A DNA stretch of 64,000 nt from Naasia aerilata. GTDB lineage: Bacteria; Actinomycetota; Actinomycetes; Actinomycetales; Microbacteriaceae. The DNA lies in NCBI RefSeq assembly GCF_030296595.1, contig NZ_AP027731.1:3162001-3226000 (forward strand), written 5' to 3'. The notes beneath the pieces are model-generated. The model was not told where the DNA came from and searched no databases. It saw only the letters and a list, made by a program, of their open reading frames with translations. Positions 13,309 to 22,410 of this stretch are shown here, piece by piece. The position numbers and the translations under genes are program-made. Within the stretch, counting starts at the first letter, position 1, and every line of letters starts with the position of its first letter.

Positions 13309-14336
13309 GTGCGCCTCCCCCGCAGAACGACTGTCGCGGCCGCTCTCACCGTCTCTGCGGCCCTGCTGCTCACCGGCTGCGGCACCTCGGGTCCGGCCGA
13401 GTCGTCCTCCCCTCGTCGTCGTCCGGCGCCTTCCCGGTCGAGCTGAAGAACACCTTCGGCACCACCACGGTCGAGGCCGCGCCGAGGCGCGTGGCCACGG
13501 TGAGCTGGGGGAACCAGGACGTCGCGCTGGCACTCGGGGTCGTCCCCGTGGGCATGGCCGCCGTCACCTACGGGGACGACGACGGCGACGGGATCCTCCC
13601 CTGGGTCGAGGAGGCGCTCGAGACCGCGGGCGGGCCCGCTCCGGTCCTCTTCGACGAGACCGACGGCATCGCATTCGAGCAGGTGGCCGACACCGCGCCG
13701 GACGTCATCCTCGGCGCCTACTCGGGCCTCACCGAGGCGGACTGGTCGACCCTCAGCGAGATCGCCCCGACCGTCTCGTTCCCCGAGGTCGCGTTCGGCA
13801 CGAGCTGGCGCGACACCGCCCTCCTCGACGGCACGGCCCTCGGGCTGAAGGATCAGGCCACGGCACTCGTCGACGGGATCGACCAGAAGATTCAGGACAC
13901 CCTCGCGGACTACCCGCAGGTGAAGGGCAAGACCGTCGCCTACACGATGATCGACCCGACCGACACGAGCAGCATCTACGTCTACACGCCGGTCGACGCC
14001 CGCGTGAAGTTTATGGACGACCTCGGCATGTCGACCCCGCAGAGCATCGTGGATCTCGGCGGGGACTCGTTCTACGTGACCATCTCGGGCGAGAATGCGG
14101 ACGTGCTCGCCGACGCCGACATCCTCGTGACCTACGGCGATGACACGACCCTCGCCGCCCTGCAGGCCGATCCGCTCCTCGGCACGATCCCGGCGGTCGC
14201 GAACGGGGCCGTGGTGATCGTGCCGAACGCCACGCCGCTGGCCGCCGCGACGTCAGCGCCGACCGTGCTCTCCATCCCCGCGATGCTCGACGAGTACGTG
14301 GCCCTCTTCGGCGCCGCCGCCGACAAGGTCAAGTGA
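13309..14336 (+). CDS. Iron-siderophore substrate-binding lipoprotein (one-base frameshift)
   Basis: This is the solute receptor of the ABC importer that follows. From the GTG at 13309 there is a lipoprotein signal peptide with lipobox LLLTGC, a short Ser-rich linker, then a class III (FepB/FhuD-like) binding fold: TTVEAAPRRVATVSWGNQDVALALG, DGIAFEQVADTAPDVILGAYSG, and a C-terminal half with ADILVTYGDDTTLAALQ. The frame breaks in the linker. One C added to the run at 13409-13412 joins signal peptide and mature protein at 342 residues. Iron control is indicated by the box at 13273-13291. The stop overlaps the permease start (GTGA). The exact siderophore is unknown. Confidence 0.9.
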
Positions 14337-15361
14337 CCGCAGCCGCCGAGGGCGCGTCCTCCGCACGCGTTCACCGGCGGATGCTCGGCCTCCTCCTCGG
14401 CGCACTCGGGCTGGTGGTGTTCTCCGCGCTCTCGCTGCTCCTCGGCTCGCGCAGCGTGGCGGTCCCCGACGTGATCGCCGGGCTCACCACCTGGCCGGCG
14501 ACCGACATCGCGCAGGCCGCCGTGCAGACCCGCATCCCGCGGACCGTGCTCGGCCTGATCGTCGGGGCGTCGCTGGCGCTCGCCGGTGCGGTGCTGCAGG
14601 GCGCGACGCGCAACCCGCTCGCCGACCCCGCGCTGCTCGGCGTCAGCAACGGTGCGGCGCTTGCGGTGGTGGTGGGCATCGCAGTGGCCGGTGCCGGCAC
14701 GGCCGCCTCCCACGTCCCGTGGGCGCTCGGCGGAGCGGCCGCCGCCTCCGTGGTCGTGTACGGCATCGCCTCCCTCGGGCGCGAGGGGGCCACACCGCTC
14801 AAGCTCGCTCTCGCGGGTGCCGCCACCTCGGCCACGCTGTACTCCCTCCTCAGCGGCGTCCTCCTGTCCCGCACCGATGTGCTCGACGAGTTCCGCTTCT
14901 GGCAGGTCGGTGGCATCGGTGGCACCGGCTTCGGCGAGATGCTGCCGGTCCTGCCCGTCCTGCTCCTCGGGGCGGTCCTCGCCTTCGCGAGCGCGCGGGG
15001 CCTCGACGCCCTGGCGCTCGGCGACGACGTCGCCCGCGGGCTGGGCAGCCGGACGTGGATCGCGCGCGCTGTCGCCGGACTCGCGGCCGTGCTCCTCTGC
15101 GGCACCGCGACCGCGATCGCCGGGCCGATCGGCTTCCTCGGCCTCACGATGCCGCACCTGGCCCGCATGTTCACCGGACCGGACCACCGGTGGCTGCTCC
15201 CCTACTCCGCGGTGCTCGGCGCAGGCCTGCTGCTCGCCGCCGACGTGCTCGGCCGGCTCGTCGCCCGCCCCGGAGACATCGAGGTGGGCATCATGACGGC
15301 CGTCCTCGGGGCGCCGGTCTTCATCGCCATCGTCCGGCGCAGGCGGGTGCGCGAGCTGTGA
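14333..15361 (+). CDS. FecCD-family siderophore ABC permease, subunit 1
   Basis: A 342-residue inner-membrane permease of the FecCD family. It shows multiple hydrophobic helices and the family blocks RIPRTVLGLIVGASLALAGA, GATRNPLADPALLGVSNGAA, FWQVGGIGGTGF, and AGPIGFLGLTMPHLARMFTG, which includes the ATPase-coupling loop. It starts at a GTG overlapping the preceding stop and ends overlapping the GTG of the second permease, so the operon is tightly coupled. It would heterodimerise with the next gene product to form the iron-siderophore channel. Confidence 0.94.
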   Translation: MTAAAEGASSARVHRRMLGLLLGALGLVVFSALSLLLGSRSVAVPDVIAGLTTWPATDIAQAAVQTRIPRTVLGLIVGASLALAGAVLQGATRNPLADPALLGVSNGAALAVVVGIAVAGAGTAASHVPWALGGAAAASVVVYGIASLGREGATPLKLALAGAATSATLYSLLSGVLLSRTDVLDEFRFWQVGGIGGTGFGEMLPVLPVLLLGAVLAFASARGLDALALGDDVARGLGSRTWIARAVAGLAAVLLCGTATAIAGPIGFLGLTMPHLARMFTGPDHRWLLPYSAVLGAGLLLAADVLGRLVARPGDIEVGIMTAVLGAPVFIAIVRRRRVREL

Positions 15362-16385
15362 GCACCACGGCCAGCGCCGTCCTCTCCCCGGCCGCCGCGC
15401 GCGCCGGCGAAGGTCCGCCCTCGTCGCCACGGTGCTCGCCGCGGTCCTGCTCGCGGCGGTGCTGGTCACGCTCTGCGTGGGCGAGCGGGTGTACGCGCCG
15501 GACCAGGTGATCCGCGCCCTGCTCGGCGAGCGCGTGCCCGGGGCGTCGTTCACCGTTCCCCGCCTCCGGCTCCCGCGGGCCCTCACCGGCGCTCTCGTCG
15601 GACTCGCCTTCGGGGCGGCCGGGACGATCTTCCAGACCCTGCTGCGGAACGCCCTCGCGAGTCCCGACATCATCGGCATCTCCGCGGGTGCCAGCGCCGC
15701 GGCGGTCGTGGCCATCGCCATCCTGGGGCTCTCGGGACCGATCGTGTCGGCGATCGCCGTCGCCAGCGGCATCCTGGTCGCGCTCGTGCTGGTGCTCCTC
15801 GCCGGCCGCGGCATCGCGGGCTCCCGCTTCGTCCTCATCGGCATCGGAGTCGGCGCCCTGCTCAACGCCGTCGTGAGCTACGCACTCACTCGCGCGGGTG
15901 TCGACCAGGCCTCCCAGGCGCTGCGCTGGCTCACCGGAAGCCTGAACGAGGCGTTCTGGCCAGGCGTCCCGCCGCTCGCGATCGCCGTCGCCGTGCTGCT
16001 TCCCGCGGCCCTGCTGCTCGCACCGCGATTCGGGGCGCTGCAGCTCGGCGACGACGCCGCCGAGGCACTCGGCGTCCCCGCCGCCCGCAGCCGGCTCTGG
16101 CTCATCGTGGTGGCCGTCGGCCTCGTGGCGGTCGGCACCGCCGCGACCGGGCCGATCGCCTTCGTCGCCTTCCTGTCGGGCCCGATCGCCGGGCGCCTCG
16201 TGCCGGGGCGCATCCCGCTGCTGCCCGCCGCCCTTATCGGCGCCGTCCTCGTCCTCGTCGCCGACCTCATCGGCCAGCACCTGCTCGGGACGCGCTTCCC
16301 GGTCGGCGTGGTGACGGGCGCGGTCGGCGCGCCCTACCTGCTGTGGCTCCTCTCGAGGACCAACCGGACCGGAGGAAGCCTGTGA
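15358..16385 (+). CDS. FecCD-family siderophore ABC permease, subunit 2 (one-base frameshift near the start)
   Basis: Second channel subunit. It has the same family blocks, in order RLPRALTGALVGLAFGAAGT, LLRNALASPDIIGISAGASA, LRWLTGSLNEAFW, and a GPIAFVAFLSGPIAGRLVPG coupling region. Coupling to the preceding gene points to a GTG at 15358-15360, but that frame degenerates after about 10 codons. Adding one C to the run at 15386-15389 gives a basic cytoplasmic N-terminus (GRRARRRRSALVATVL) leading into the first helix, and a total of 342 residues. A start within the downstream frame would truncate helix 1, so the frameshift explanation is preferred. Confidence 0.9.
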
Positions 16386-17187
16386 CCCACACGCTGGCCG
16401 TCGACGGGGTGACCGTCGCGTACGACGACCGCACCGTCCTCACCGACCTCAGCCTCGATGTCGCCCAGGGCCGCATCACCGGAATCGTCGGGGCCAACGC
16501 CTCCGGCAAGTCGACGCTGCTGCGCGCCATGGCACGCCTCCTGACGCCCCGCCACGGCAGGGTCCTGCTCGACGGGCGCTCGCTCGCCGACATCCCGACG
16601 CGCGAGGTGGCGGAGGTCCTCGGCCTCCTCCCCCAGTCCCCGATCGCGCCCGAGGGCATCGCCGTCGCCGACCTGGTGGGCCGCGGGCGGTACCCGCACC
16701 AGGGCTGGTTCCGGCGGTGGAGCAGCGCCGATGACGCCGCTGTCGCCGGCGCGCTGCGGGACACCGACACCCTGGCCCTCGCGGACCGCCCGGTCGACGA
16801 GCTGTCCGGCGGCCAGCGGCAGCGCGTGTGGATCGCCATGGCGCTCGCCCAGCAGACCGACGTCCTCCTGCTCGACGAGCCGACGACGTTCCTCGACCTC
16901 GCGCACCAGGTCGAGGTGCTCGACCTGCTCACCGACCTCAACCGGGAGCGCGGCACGACCATCGTGGTCGTCCTGCACGATCTGAACCTCGCAGCCCGCT
17001 ACGCCGACGTCCTGATCGCGATGAAGGACGGCCGGGTGCATGCCGAGGAGCGCCCGCGGACGTGCTCACGGTCGACCTCGTCGCCGACGTGTTCGGCCTG
17101 CCGGCGCAGGTGGTGCAGGACCCGGTCTCGGGCACCCCGCTCGTGCTGCCGATCGGGCGGCATCACGCGGGTGGCGGTCAGCGGTAG
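16382..17187 (+). CDS. Siderophore ABC importer ATPase (one-base frameshift near the 3' end)
   Basis: FepC/FhuC-type ATPase energising iron-siderophore uptake. Walker A is GANASGKSTLLRAMA, the Q-loop is LLPQSPIAPEG, the signature is VDELSGGQRQRVWIAMALAQ, Walker B is VLLLDEPTTFLDLAHQ, and the switch His is in VVVLHDLNLAARYAD. The frame is lost after VHAEE. One G added near 17044-17050 restores GAPADVLTVDLVADVFGLPA and a C-terminus of normal length, 268 residues in total. The GTG start overlaps the permease stop. The gene converges with the HAD gene and overlaps its end by 10 bases. Confidence 0.93.
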
Positions 17188-18191
17188 AGCTCGGCCGGCA
17201 CCTCGAGCGCGTAGAGCGGGACGCCCGAGTCCCAGACGGCGGCGCACGTCGCGCGCAGGACGTCGATCTTCGACCCGGCGTCGAGCAGCTCGACCCGGCC
17301 GTCCCGTACGGCCACCCGTGCGTCCCGGACGCGGGTGACGTCCTTCTTCCGCTCCACCACGGGGTAGGGCTCGAAGAGCTGCCGCAGGTCCTCGAGGAGG
17401 AAGTCGGGGCGGGAGTCGGCGGCCGCGGCGACCAGCTGCTTGCCGGTGTCGATCCCGGTGAGCACGTGCGCCGAGCGCATCCCCGCCCGCCGGGCGCCGA
17501 GGATGTCGGTGTCGAGGCGGTCGCCGAGGAAGAGGGGCGACCGGGCGCCGAAGCGGCGAACCGCCTCCTCGAAGATGGGCGTCTCCGGCTTGCCTGCGAC
17601 CTGCGGGAGGATGCCGACCACGGTGTGCACGGCGGAGACGAGCGTGCCGTTGCCGGGCGCGATGCCTCCTGCCACCGGGATCGTCCAGTCGGTGTTGGTG
17701 GCGATCCACGGGATGCCGTTGCCGTCGCGGTCCCGGGCCAGCGCGAACGACGCTTCCGCGAGATCACGCCAGCCGAGCTCGGGGGCGAAGCCCTGCACGA
17801 CCGCGGCGGGACGGTCGGCTGCGGCGCGCGTGACGCGGAATCCCGCGCGCTCCACCTCGGTCACGAGTCCCTCGCCGCCGACGACGAGGATGAGCGAGCC
17901 CGGCTCCACCACGTCCGCGAGGAGCCGCATGGCGGCCTGCGGCGAGGTGACGACGTCCTCGGCCTTCACGTCCAGGCCGAACTCCGCGAGGTGGGCGGCG
18001 ACGACGGCGTCGCTGCGCGACGCGTTGTTCGTGATGTACCCCACGCGGCGGCCGTCGGCCGCGGCGGCCCGGAGGCTGTCGACCGCGTGCGGGATCGCGT
18101 CCGGACCGGCATAGACCACGCCGTCGAGGTCGGCGAGGAGGACGTCGACGCCGTCGAGCGGCGCCGGGCCCTCAGCGCGCGTCCGGCGCAT
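17178..18191 (-). CDS. HAD-superfamily IIA phosphatase (NagD-like)
   Basis: A 337-residue haloacid-dehalogenase hydrolase of subfamily IIA. The nucleophile motif is LADLDGVVYAG, motif II is GYITNNASRSD, and the metal motif is PLFLGDRLDTDILGARRAGM. The family cap domain lies between. The C-terminal 80 residues extend past the canonical NagD fold. Such enzymes dephosphorylate small phosphorylated metabolites (for example p-nitrophenyl phosphate, sugar or nucleotide phosphates), but the natural substrate is not evident. The start overlaps the end of the upstream TPR-like gene by 20 bases. This pair beside tlyA/recN genes is common in Microbacteriaceae, which is family recollection. Confidence 0.9.
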   Translation of the reverse strand: MRRTRAEGPAPLDGVDVLLADLDGVVYAGPDAIPHAVDSLRAAAADGRRVGYITNNASRSDAVVAAHLAEFGLDVKAEDVVTSPQAAMRLLADVVEPGSLILVVGGEGLVTEVERAGFRVTRAAADRPAAVVQGFAPELGWRDLAEASFALARDRDGNGIPWIATNTDWTIPVAGGIAPGNGTLVSAVHTVVGILPQVAGKPETPIFEEAVRRFGARSPLFLGDRLDTDILGARRAGMRSAHVLTGIDTGKQLVAAAADSRPDFLLEDLRQLFEPYPVVERKKDVTRVRDARVAVRDGRVELLDAGSKIDVLRATCAAVWDSGVPLYALEVPAELYR

Positions 18192-19921
18192 CCGGCTCCT
18201 CGCCTGCAGCGTCGGACGAGTCCTCGAGCTCGGCGAACCCGTCGAGCTCCTGGATCGCTCCGGCCTCGGCAGGTCCGGGCTCGTCTGTGACCTCCGTATC
18301 GATGACGCTCTCGTCGCTCCCGTCGAGGTCGTCCTCGAGCTCCGCCTCGTCGTCGAGGTCCGTCTCGCCGAACCCCTCCGCCGTGTCCTCCGCGGCGTAC
18401 TCGATGTCGTCGTCCTCGTCGTCCAGCTCTTCGATCTCTACGACCTCGTCGTCCTCCGGCTCGAGGGCGTCCTCGGCGATGTCGGCCCGCGTGCGCCACT
18501 GCTCGGCCTCGTCCGTGCGGCCCACCTCGTCGAGGACCTCCGCGTAGGCCCGGAACAGCGGCGGGCTGTAGGAGAAGGCGCGGTCAGGATCGAGCTGCGG
18601 GATCTCGAGCTCGGCGAGGGCGAGCTCGGTCTGGCCGAGGTCGAGCCGGGCACCCGACATCGCGATCGAGAGGCCGACCTGCACGTCGACGGGCAGCGTC
18701 TCGCGGGGCACCGAGCGCCCGAGCTCGAGAGCCCGATCCGGGCGTCCGACTCCGCGCTCGCTGTCCACCATGAGCGGCAGCTGGTCGTTGGAGCCGGAGA
18801 TCCGGCGGAAGGTCCGCAGCTCGCGCAGCGCGAGCGCGAAGTCACCCACCGTGTAGGCGGTGATGGCGAGCGTCTCGCGGACGATCGCGATCCGGCCGCC
18901 CTTGCGCGCCGCCGAGAGCGCGTGCTGGTGCGCCAGCTGCGGGTCCTCGTCGAGGAGCCTCGCGGCCATCACCATGTGCGTGGCGACCCAGTCGGCGTTC
19001 TCCTTGGTCAGCGTCTTGAGCTCGATGCGGGCCGCCTTGGGGAGGTCCTGCGGCGTGACGTCCGCGGGGATCATCGGATCCTCGTGCCGCGGGCGGACGG
19101 GACGGAGGTCCGGGCCGTCGTGCTCGGGGAGACCGGGGCGGCTGGGTGCCCCGCCTCGACGGTCGTCACGGCGGGCGTCGCCCGGACGCGCGGCGTGCTT
19201 GCGGCCCGACTCACGCGGAGTCCAGGCCGGGCGGTCGCCCGCCTCGCGACGCCCGCGTGCCTCTCCTGCCGGGCTGTCGCCGCGGCGCGGGCCCTCGAAG
19301 CGGCGCGGCGCATCCCCACGCCGGGAAGCGTCTCCCCGCGGCGCGTCGCCGCGACGGGGAGCGTCCCCCGCGGAGCGCCACCGCGCCGCGGAGCGTCCCC
19401 ACGCGGACCGTCGGTGCGCCGGGGAGCGTCGCCGCGCGCACCGTCGAACCGACGCGGACCGTCTCCCCGCGGCGCATCGCCGCGTCGGGGACCGTCGCCG
19501 CGAGGGGCGTCGCCGCGACGGGGGCTCTCACCCCGTGCTGCGTCGAAGCGACGCGGACCGTCGGTGCGCCGAGGCGCATCGCCGCCACGTGCGGCATCCC
19601 CGCGACGCGGTGCGTCACCCCCGCGAGGAGCGTTCCCGCGCGGGGCGTCGCCGCGGCGGGGCGCGTCCCCCTGCGAGGCGAATCGCTCCCGCGGCCGGCG
19701 TCACCGCTCCGCGGGAAGCGGGGGCCATCGGCGCGGCGCGCCGAGTCGGCACGGCCGGGGGCATCGTCGCGGCGCGGGCCGTCGCCGCGGCGGGGAGCGT
19801 CGCTCCCCCGGGGCGAATCTCCGCGACCCCCGTCGGGGCGACCGCGGCGCGGTCCCTCGCTGGGACGGCGTTCGCCGCGGTGCGGGCGGCGGGGCTCGTC
19901 GGAGCCAGGCTCTTCGGCCAC
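18172..19921 (-). CDS. TPR-like protein with long Arg/Gly/Asp repeat N-terminus and acidic tail (two apparent frameshifts)
   Basis: The conserved part (18172-19074) begins MIPADVTPQDLPKAARIELKT. It forms helical TPR-like pairs (LLDEDPQLAHQHALSAARKG, GDFALALRELRTFRRISG, LARLDLGQTELALAELEI-like pattern) and ends in an Asp/Glu-rich tail of about 90 residues. Upstream, the frame stays open without stops and reads a disordered region (RRFEGPRRGDSPAGEARGRR), then repeats of DAPRRG/DGPRRG type, back to a GTG at 19919-19921 (VAEEPGSDEPRRPHRGERRP). Two frame changes, near 19370 and near 19655, are each fixed by one base, giving about 583 residues. A charge-segregated protein (basic N-terminus, acidic C-terminus) suggests RNA or ribosome association, which is inference. 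Confidence 0.7.
19310..19880 (-). repeat. In-gene hexapeptide-type repeat array (DAPRRG/DGPRRF/DAPRGG units)
   Basis: Within the preceding gene, roughly twenty degenerate units of 18-24 bases encode Asp-Ala/Gly-Pro-Arg-Arg/Gly-Gly. On the plus strand they appear as recurring gcgtcgccgcgacggg-like words. The unit length is a multiple of three and the codon pattern is kept, so it is a protein-level repeat and not a CRISPR. Homopolymer-rich repeats also explain why both frameshifts in this gene fall here. Confidence 0.75.
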
Positions 19922-20060
19922 GGTGGTTCTCGCTTCCTGCGCACTGCGCCGGCGGAGCGCCTCAGCGCTCCCGGCGTCCCGCCGGGATCTCCGGCGCCGC
20001 CCCGGCGTGCGGATTCCAGTCTACGGGGGCCCTCTCCGCCCCCGATTCTTCCGGGCGCGG

Positions 20061-20597
20061 TCAGGCGCTTTCGGCCTCGACCAGGGTTTCGGCGTCCTCG
20101 TCGGCGAGCTCCTCGAGGGCGTCCTCCGCTTGGAGCTCGCGGGCCCGCGTCAGGAGCCTGCGGAGCAGGTCGTTCAGCCGGGAGACATCATGCGCCGACA
20201 GCCCCTCGGAGATCATCTCCTGCCCTCGCATGGAGATCGGAAGCATGGCCGCGTGCATCTCCGCGCCCGCGGGGGTGAGGTACAGCGGGCGGCTGCGTCC
20301 CCCGCCCTCCGCCTGGACCAGGAGGCCTCGATCCGTGAGCACGTTGACGCTCTTGGAGACGATGGCCTTGTTGAGGGCGAGGAACTCCGCGACCTCGCTC
20401 GCCGTGACGCCCGGCCGGATCGCGAGAGCGGAGATGACGCGCCAGTCGTTCGTGCCGAGGCCGAAGCGGGCTCGCAGGGTCCGGGATTCGCGCCATACGA
20501 GGCTGTTGGACAGCAGGGCCAGAAGACGCGGCGTGAAGTTCTCGCTGTCGATCACGTTCGGCAGGGGGTCGGCGACGGCATCGCGGGGCAGCTCCAT
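20061..20597 (-). CDS. MarR-family transcriptional regulator
   Basis: A 178-residue winged-helix regulator, probably a dimer that responds to a small ligand. Core motifs are RARFGLGTNDWRVISALAIR, the recognition region PGVTASEVAEFLALNKAIVSKSVNVL, and the wing GLLVQAEGGGRSRPLYLTPAG. The C-terminus is an acidic helix. Three in-frame starts exist: GTG at 20657, ATG at 20612 and ATG at 20597. Only the last has a good site (AAGGAA, 6 bases upstream), so I use it. It lies 138 bases downstream of the aldehyde dehydrogenase on the same strand, which makes it a candidate regulator of the catabolic locus at 20.7-32.2 kb. That link is positional inference. Confidence 0.88.
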   Translation of the reverse strand: MELPRDAVADPLPNVIDSENFTPRLLALLSNSLVWRESRTLRARFGLGTNDWRVISALAIRPGVTASEVAEFLALNKAIVSKSVNVLTDRGLLVQAEGGGRSRPLYLTPAGAEMHAAMLPISMRGQEMISEGLSAHDVSRLNDLLRRLLTRARELQAEDALEELADEDAETLVEAESA

Positions 20598-20657
20598 GGA
20601 CGATTCCTTCATCGGGGCCGTGAATCCCAGGCCTCGGTGCGGATCGGAGGGCGGCAC

Positions 20658-20669
20658 AATGACCTCATT
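20658..20669. promoter_or_regulatory. Small inverted repeat upstream of the MarR gene
   Basis: AATGACCTCATT is an inverted repeat with 5-base arms and a 2-base centre, 60 bases before the preferred MarR start. This is the usual position for autoregulation by a MarR protein. It is short and could be chance. It differs from the operator at 22271-22286. Confidence 0.3.
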
Positions 20670-20735
20670 CTAACCGCGAGGCCGGAGGGCCCGTCGGGAG
20701 CGCCGCCCCCGTCGACCCCTCCGGCCTCCGCCGGT

Positions 20736-22220
20736 TCAGCTCGCCGGCGGCGGAACGGGCAGGGCGATCGCGCGGCTGTCCTGGAAGGCCCGGACGCCCT
20801 CGATGCCCTGCTCGCGGCCCATTCCCGACTGCTTCATGCCGCCGAAGGGAGCCCGCAGGTCCAGCCGCGCCGCGCCGTGATCGTTGATCCAGACGTAGCC
20901 GCACTCGAGCCGCGCGCCGAGCCGCGCGGCCTCGTCGGTGTCCGCGGTCCAGACCGAGGCGCAGAGGCCGCCCCACGTGTCGTTCGCGAGCTGCACCGCC
21001 TCCTCGTCGTCGTCGAAGGGGATCACCGGGATCACCGGCCCGAACTGCTCCTGGGTGACCACGCGTAGCGTCGGGGACGGGTCGACCACAATCGCGGGCC
21101 GCAGGAAGTTGCCGCCCGCGAGGTCACCCTCGGGGAGCCGGCCGAACTCGCGGACGTCCGCGCCGGAGTCCCTCGCCTCCTCGATGATCTCCGCGACGAA
21201 CGCCTTCTGCACGGGCGAGTGCAGCGGCCCCATGGTCGTGCCCTCGGCGAGCCCGTGACCGAGGACCACCTTGTCCAGGCGCGCCGCCAGGCCGTCGACG
21301 AGCTCGTCCATGCGCGACCGGTGGACGTAGAGGCGCTTGGCGTTCATGCAGATCTGCCCGGTGGTGTCGAAGATCGCGCCGAAGAGCCGGTCGAGGTGAT
21401 CGTCGTCGAGGATGGCGTCCTTCCGGAGGATCGCCGGGTCGTTGCCGCCGAGCTCCAGCGTCACGCGAGTGAGCGTGCGTGACGCCATCTCCATGATGCG
21501 CTTGCCGCCGTTGACGCTGCCGGTGAAGCAGACCTTCGCGATGTCCTCGTTGTCGATCAGGCCGGACATCTCGCTGTCGCGGCCGGTGACCACGTTGAGC
21601 ACGCCCGGGGGCAGCTTCTCGGCGACGCGCTGGACGAGACGAGTGGTGGCCAGCGGCGCCGAGGGCGGCGGCTTCACGATCGCGGTGTTGCCGGCGAGCA
21701 GGGCGTGCGGCAGCGCGGCGCCGAGGATCGCGATGGGCCAGTTGAACGGCACGATCACGGTGACGACGCCGAGCGGCTGATACTGCACGGTCGTGCGCAC
21801 CGGGATGCCCGGGGCCGGCTCGAGCACCTTGCCCTGCTCGACCTCGTCGACCAGGGAGAGGGCCAGCTGCCAGCGGATCTCGAAGACGAGCGCGTCGACC
21901 CACGACTCGAAGCGGATCTTGCCGTTCTCCATCGTCAGGACGGCGGCGTCCTCATCGCGCTGATCCGCGATGCCCTCGATCGCGGCCCCCATCGCGGCGG
22001 CGCGCTCCTTCGCGGACAGCCGGGACCAGGAGGGGAAGGCCGCCTTCGCGGCGGCCACCGCGTCGGCCACGTCCTGCTTGGTGGCGGCCGCCGCGTAGCC
22101 GGCGATGGCGCCCGGGTGCGCCGGGTCCGGGATCTCCAGGGTGTCCGCCGTGGACCGCTCCTGTCCCCCGATGTACAGCCCCGTCGTGACCGGGGCCGCT
22201 GTGCTCAACGTGTTCGTCAT
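20736..22220 (-). CDS. NAD(P)-dependent aldehyde dehydrogenase
   Basis: A 494-residue member of the aldehyde dehydrogenase superfamily, oxidising an aldehyde to a carboxylate in the cytoplasm. Motifs: the NAD-binding VTVIVPFNWPIAILGAALPH and IVKPPPSAPLATTRLVQ, CFTGSVNGGKRIMEMAS, the general-base Glu in TLELGGNDPAIL, and the catalytic Cys in TTGQICMNAKRLYVH. The end GGMKQSGMGREQGIEGVRAF is also typical. I chose the ATG at 22218-22220 (MTNTLSTAAPV), with GAGAGGTG upstream. It is the first gene of the leftward unit from the shared operator and faces away from the transketolase genes. Substrate unknown. Confidence 0.93.
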   Translation of the reverse strand: MTNTLSTAAPVTTGLYIGGQERSTADTLEIPDPAHPGAIAGYAAAATKQDVADAVAAAKAAFPSWSRLSAKERAAAMGAAIEGIADQRDEDAAVLTMENGKIRFESWVDALVFEIRWQLALSLVDEVEQGKVLEPAPGIPVRTTVQYQPLGVVTVIVPFNWPIAILGAALPHALLAGNTAIVKPPPSAPLATTRLVQRVAEKLPPGVLNVVTGRDSEMSGLIDNEDIAKVCFTGSVNGGKRIMEMASRTLTRVTLELGGNDPAILRKDAILDDDHLDRLFGAIFDTTGQICMNAKRLYVHRSRMDELVDGLAARLDKVVLGHGLAEGTTMGPLHSPVQKAFVAEIIEEARDSGADVREFGRLPEGDLAGGNFLRPAIVVDPSPTLRVVTQEQFGPVIPVIPFDDDEEAVQLANDTWGGLCASVWTADTDEAARLGARLECGYVWINDHGAARLDLRAPFGGMKQSGMGREQGIEGVRAFQDSRAIALPVPPPAS

Positions 22221-22255
22221 CGATCCGCACCTCTCTGTGCCTTGTGGTGGCGGCC

Positions 22256-22301
22256 ATGCTAGCCCGGGGGTGTTTACCTGTAAACAGTGCTGTGCTACCG
22301 T
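22256..22301. promoter_or_regulatory. Back-to-back divergent promoters sharing a palindromic operator
   Basis: The perfect palindrome TGTTTACCTGTAAACA (22271-22286, 7-base arms, 2-base centre) contains both -35 elements. Rightward: -35 TTTACC (22273-22278), 17-base spacer, -10 TACCGT (22296-22301), driving the transketolase operon. Leftward: -35 TTTACA (22284-22279), 17-base spacer, -10 TAGCAT (22261-22256), driving the aldehyde dehydrogenase. One dimeric repressor bound here would block both. The nearby MarR protein is the obvious candidate, but this is inferred. Confidence 0.7.
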
Positions 22302-22410
22302 CGCTCCCACTCCCCCGGCGGCCCCGGTCGAGCGGGCGGGAACGAGTCGAAGACGACACGAGAAATCCGGCCGCGACCGGGATCTCACTGCATCGATGAG
22401 GAGGCATGAG

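Noticed and set aside
19310-19880. Repeated 18-24-base words that could suggest a CRISPR or minisatellite
   Set aside because: Units are contiguous with no spacers, keep a three-base period and encode DAPRRG-type peptides in frame with a gene.
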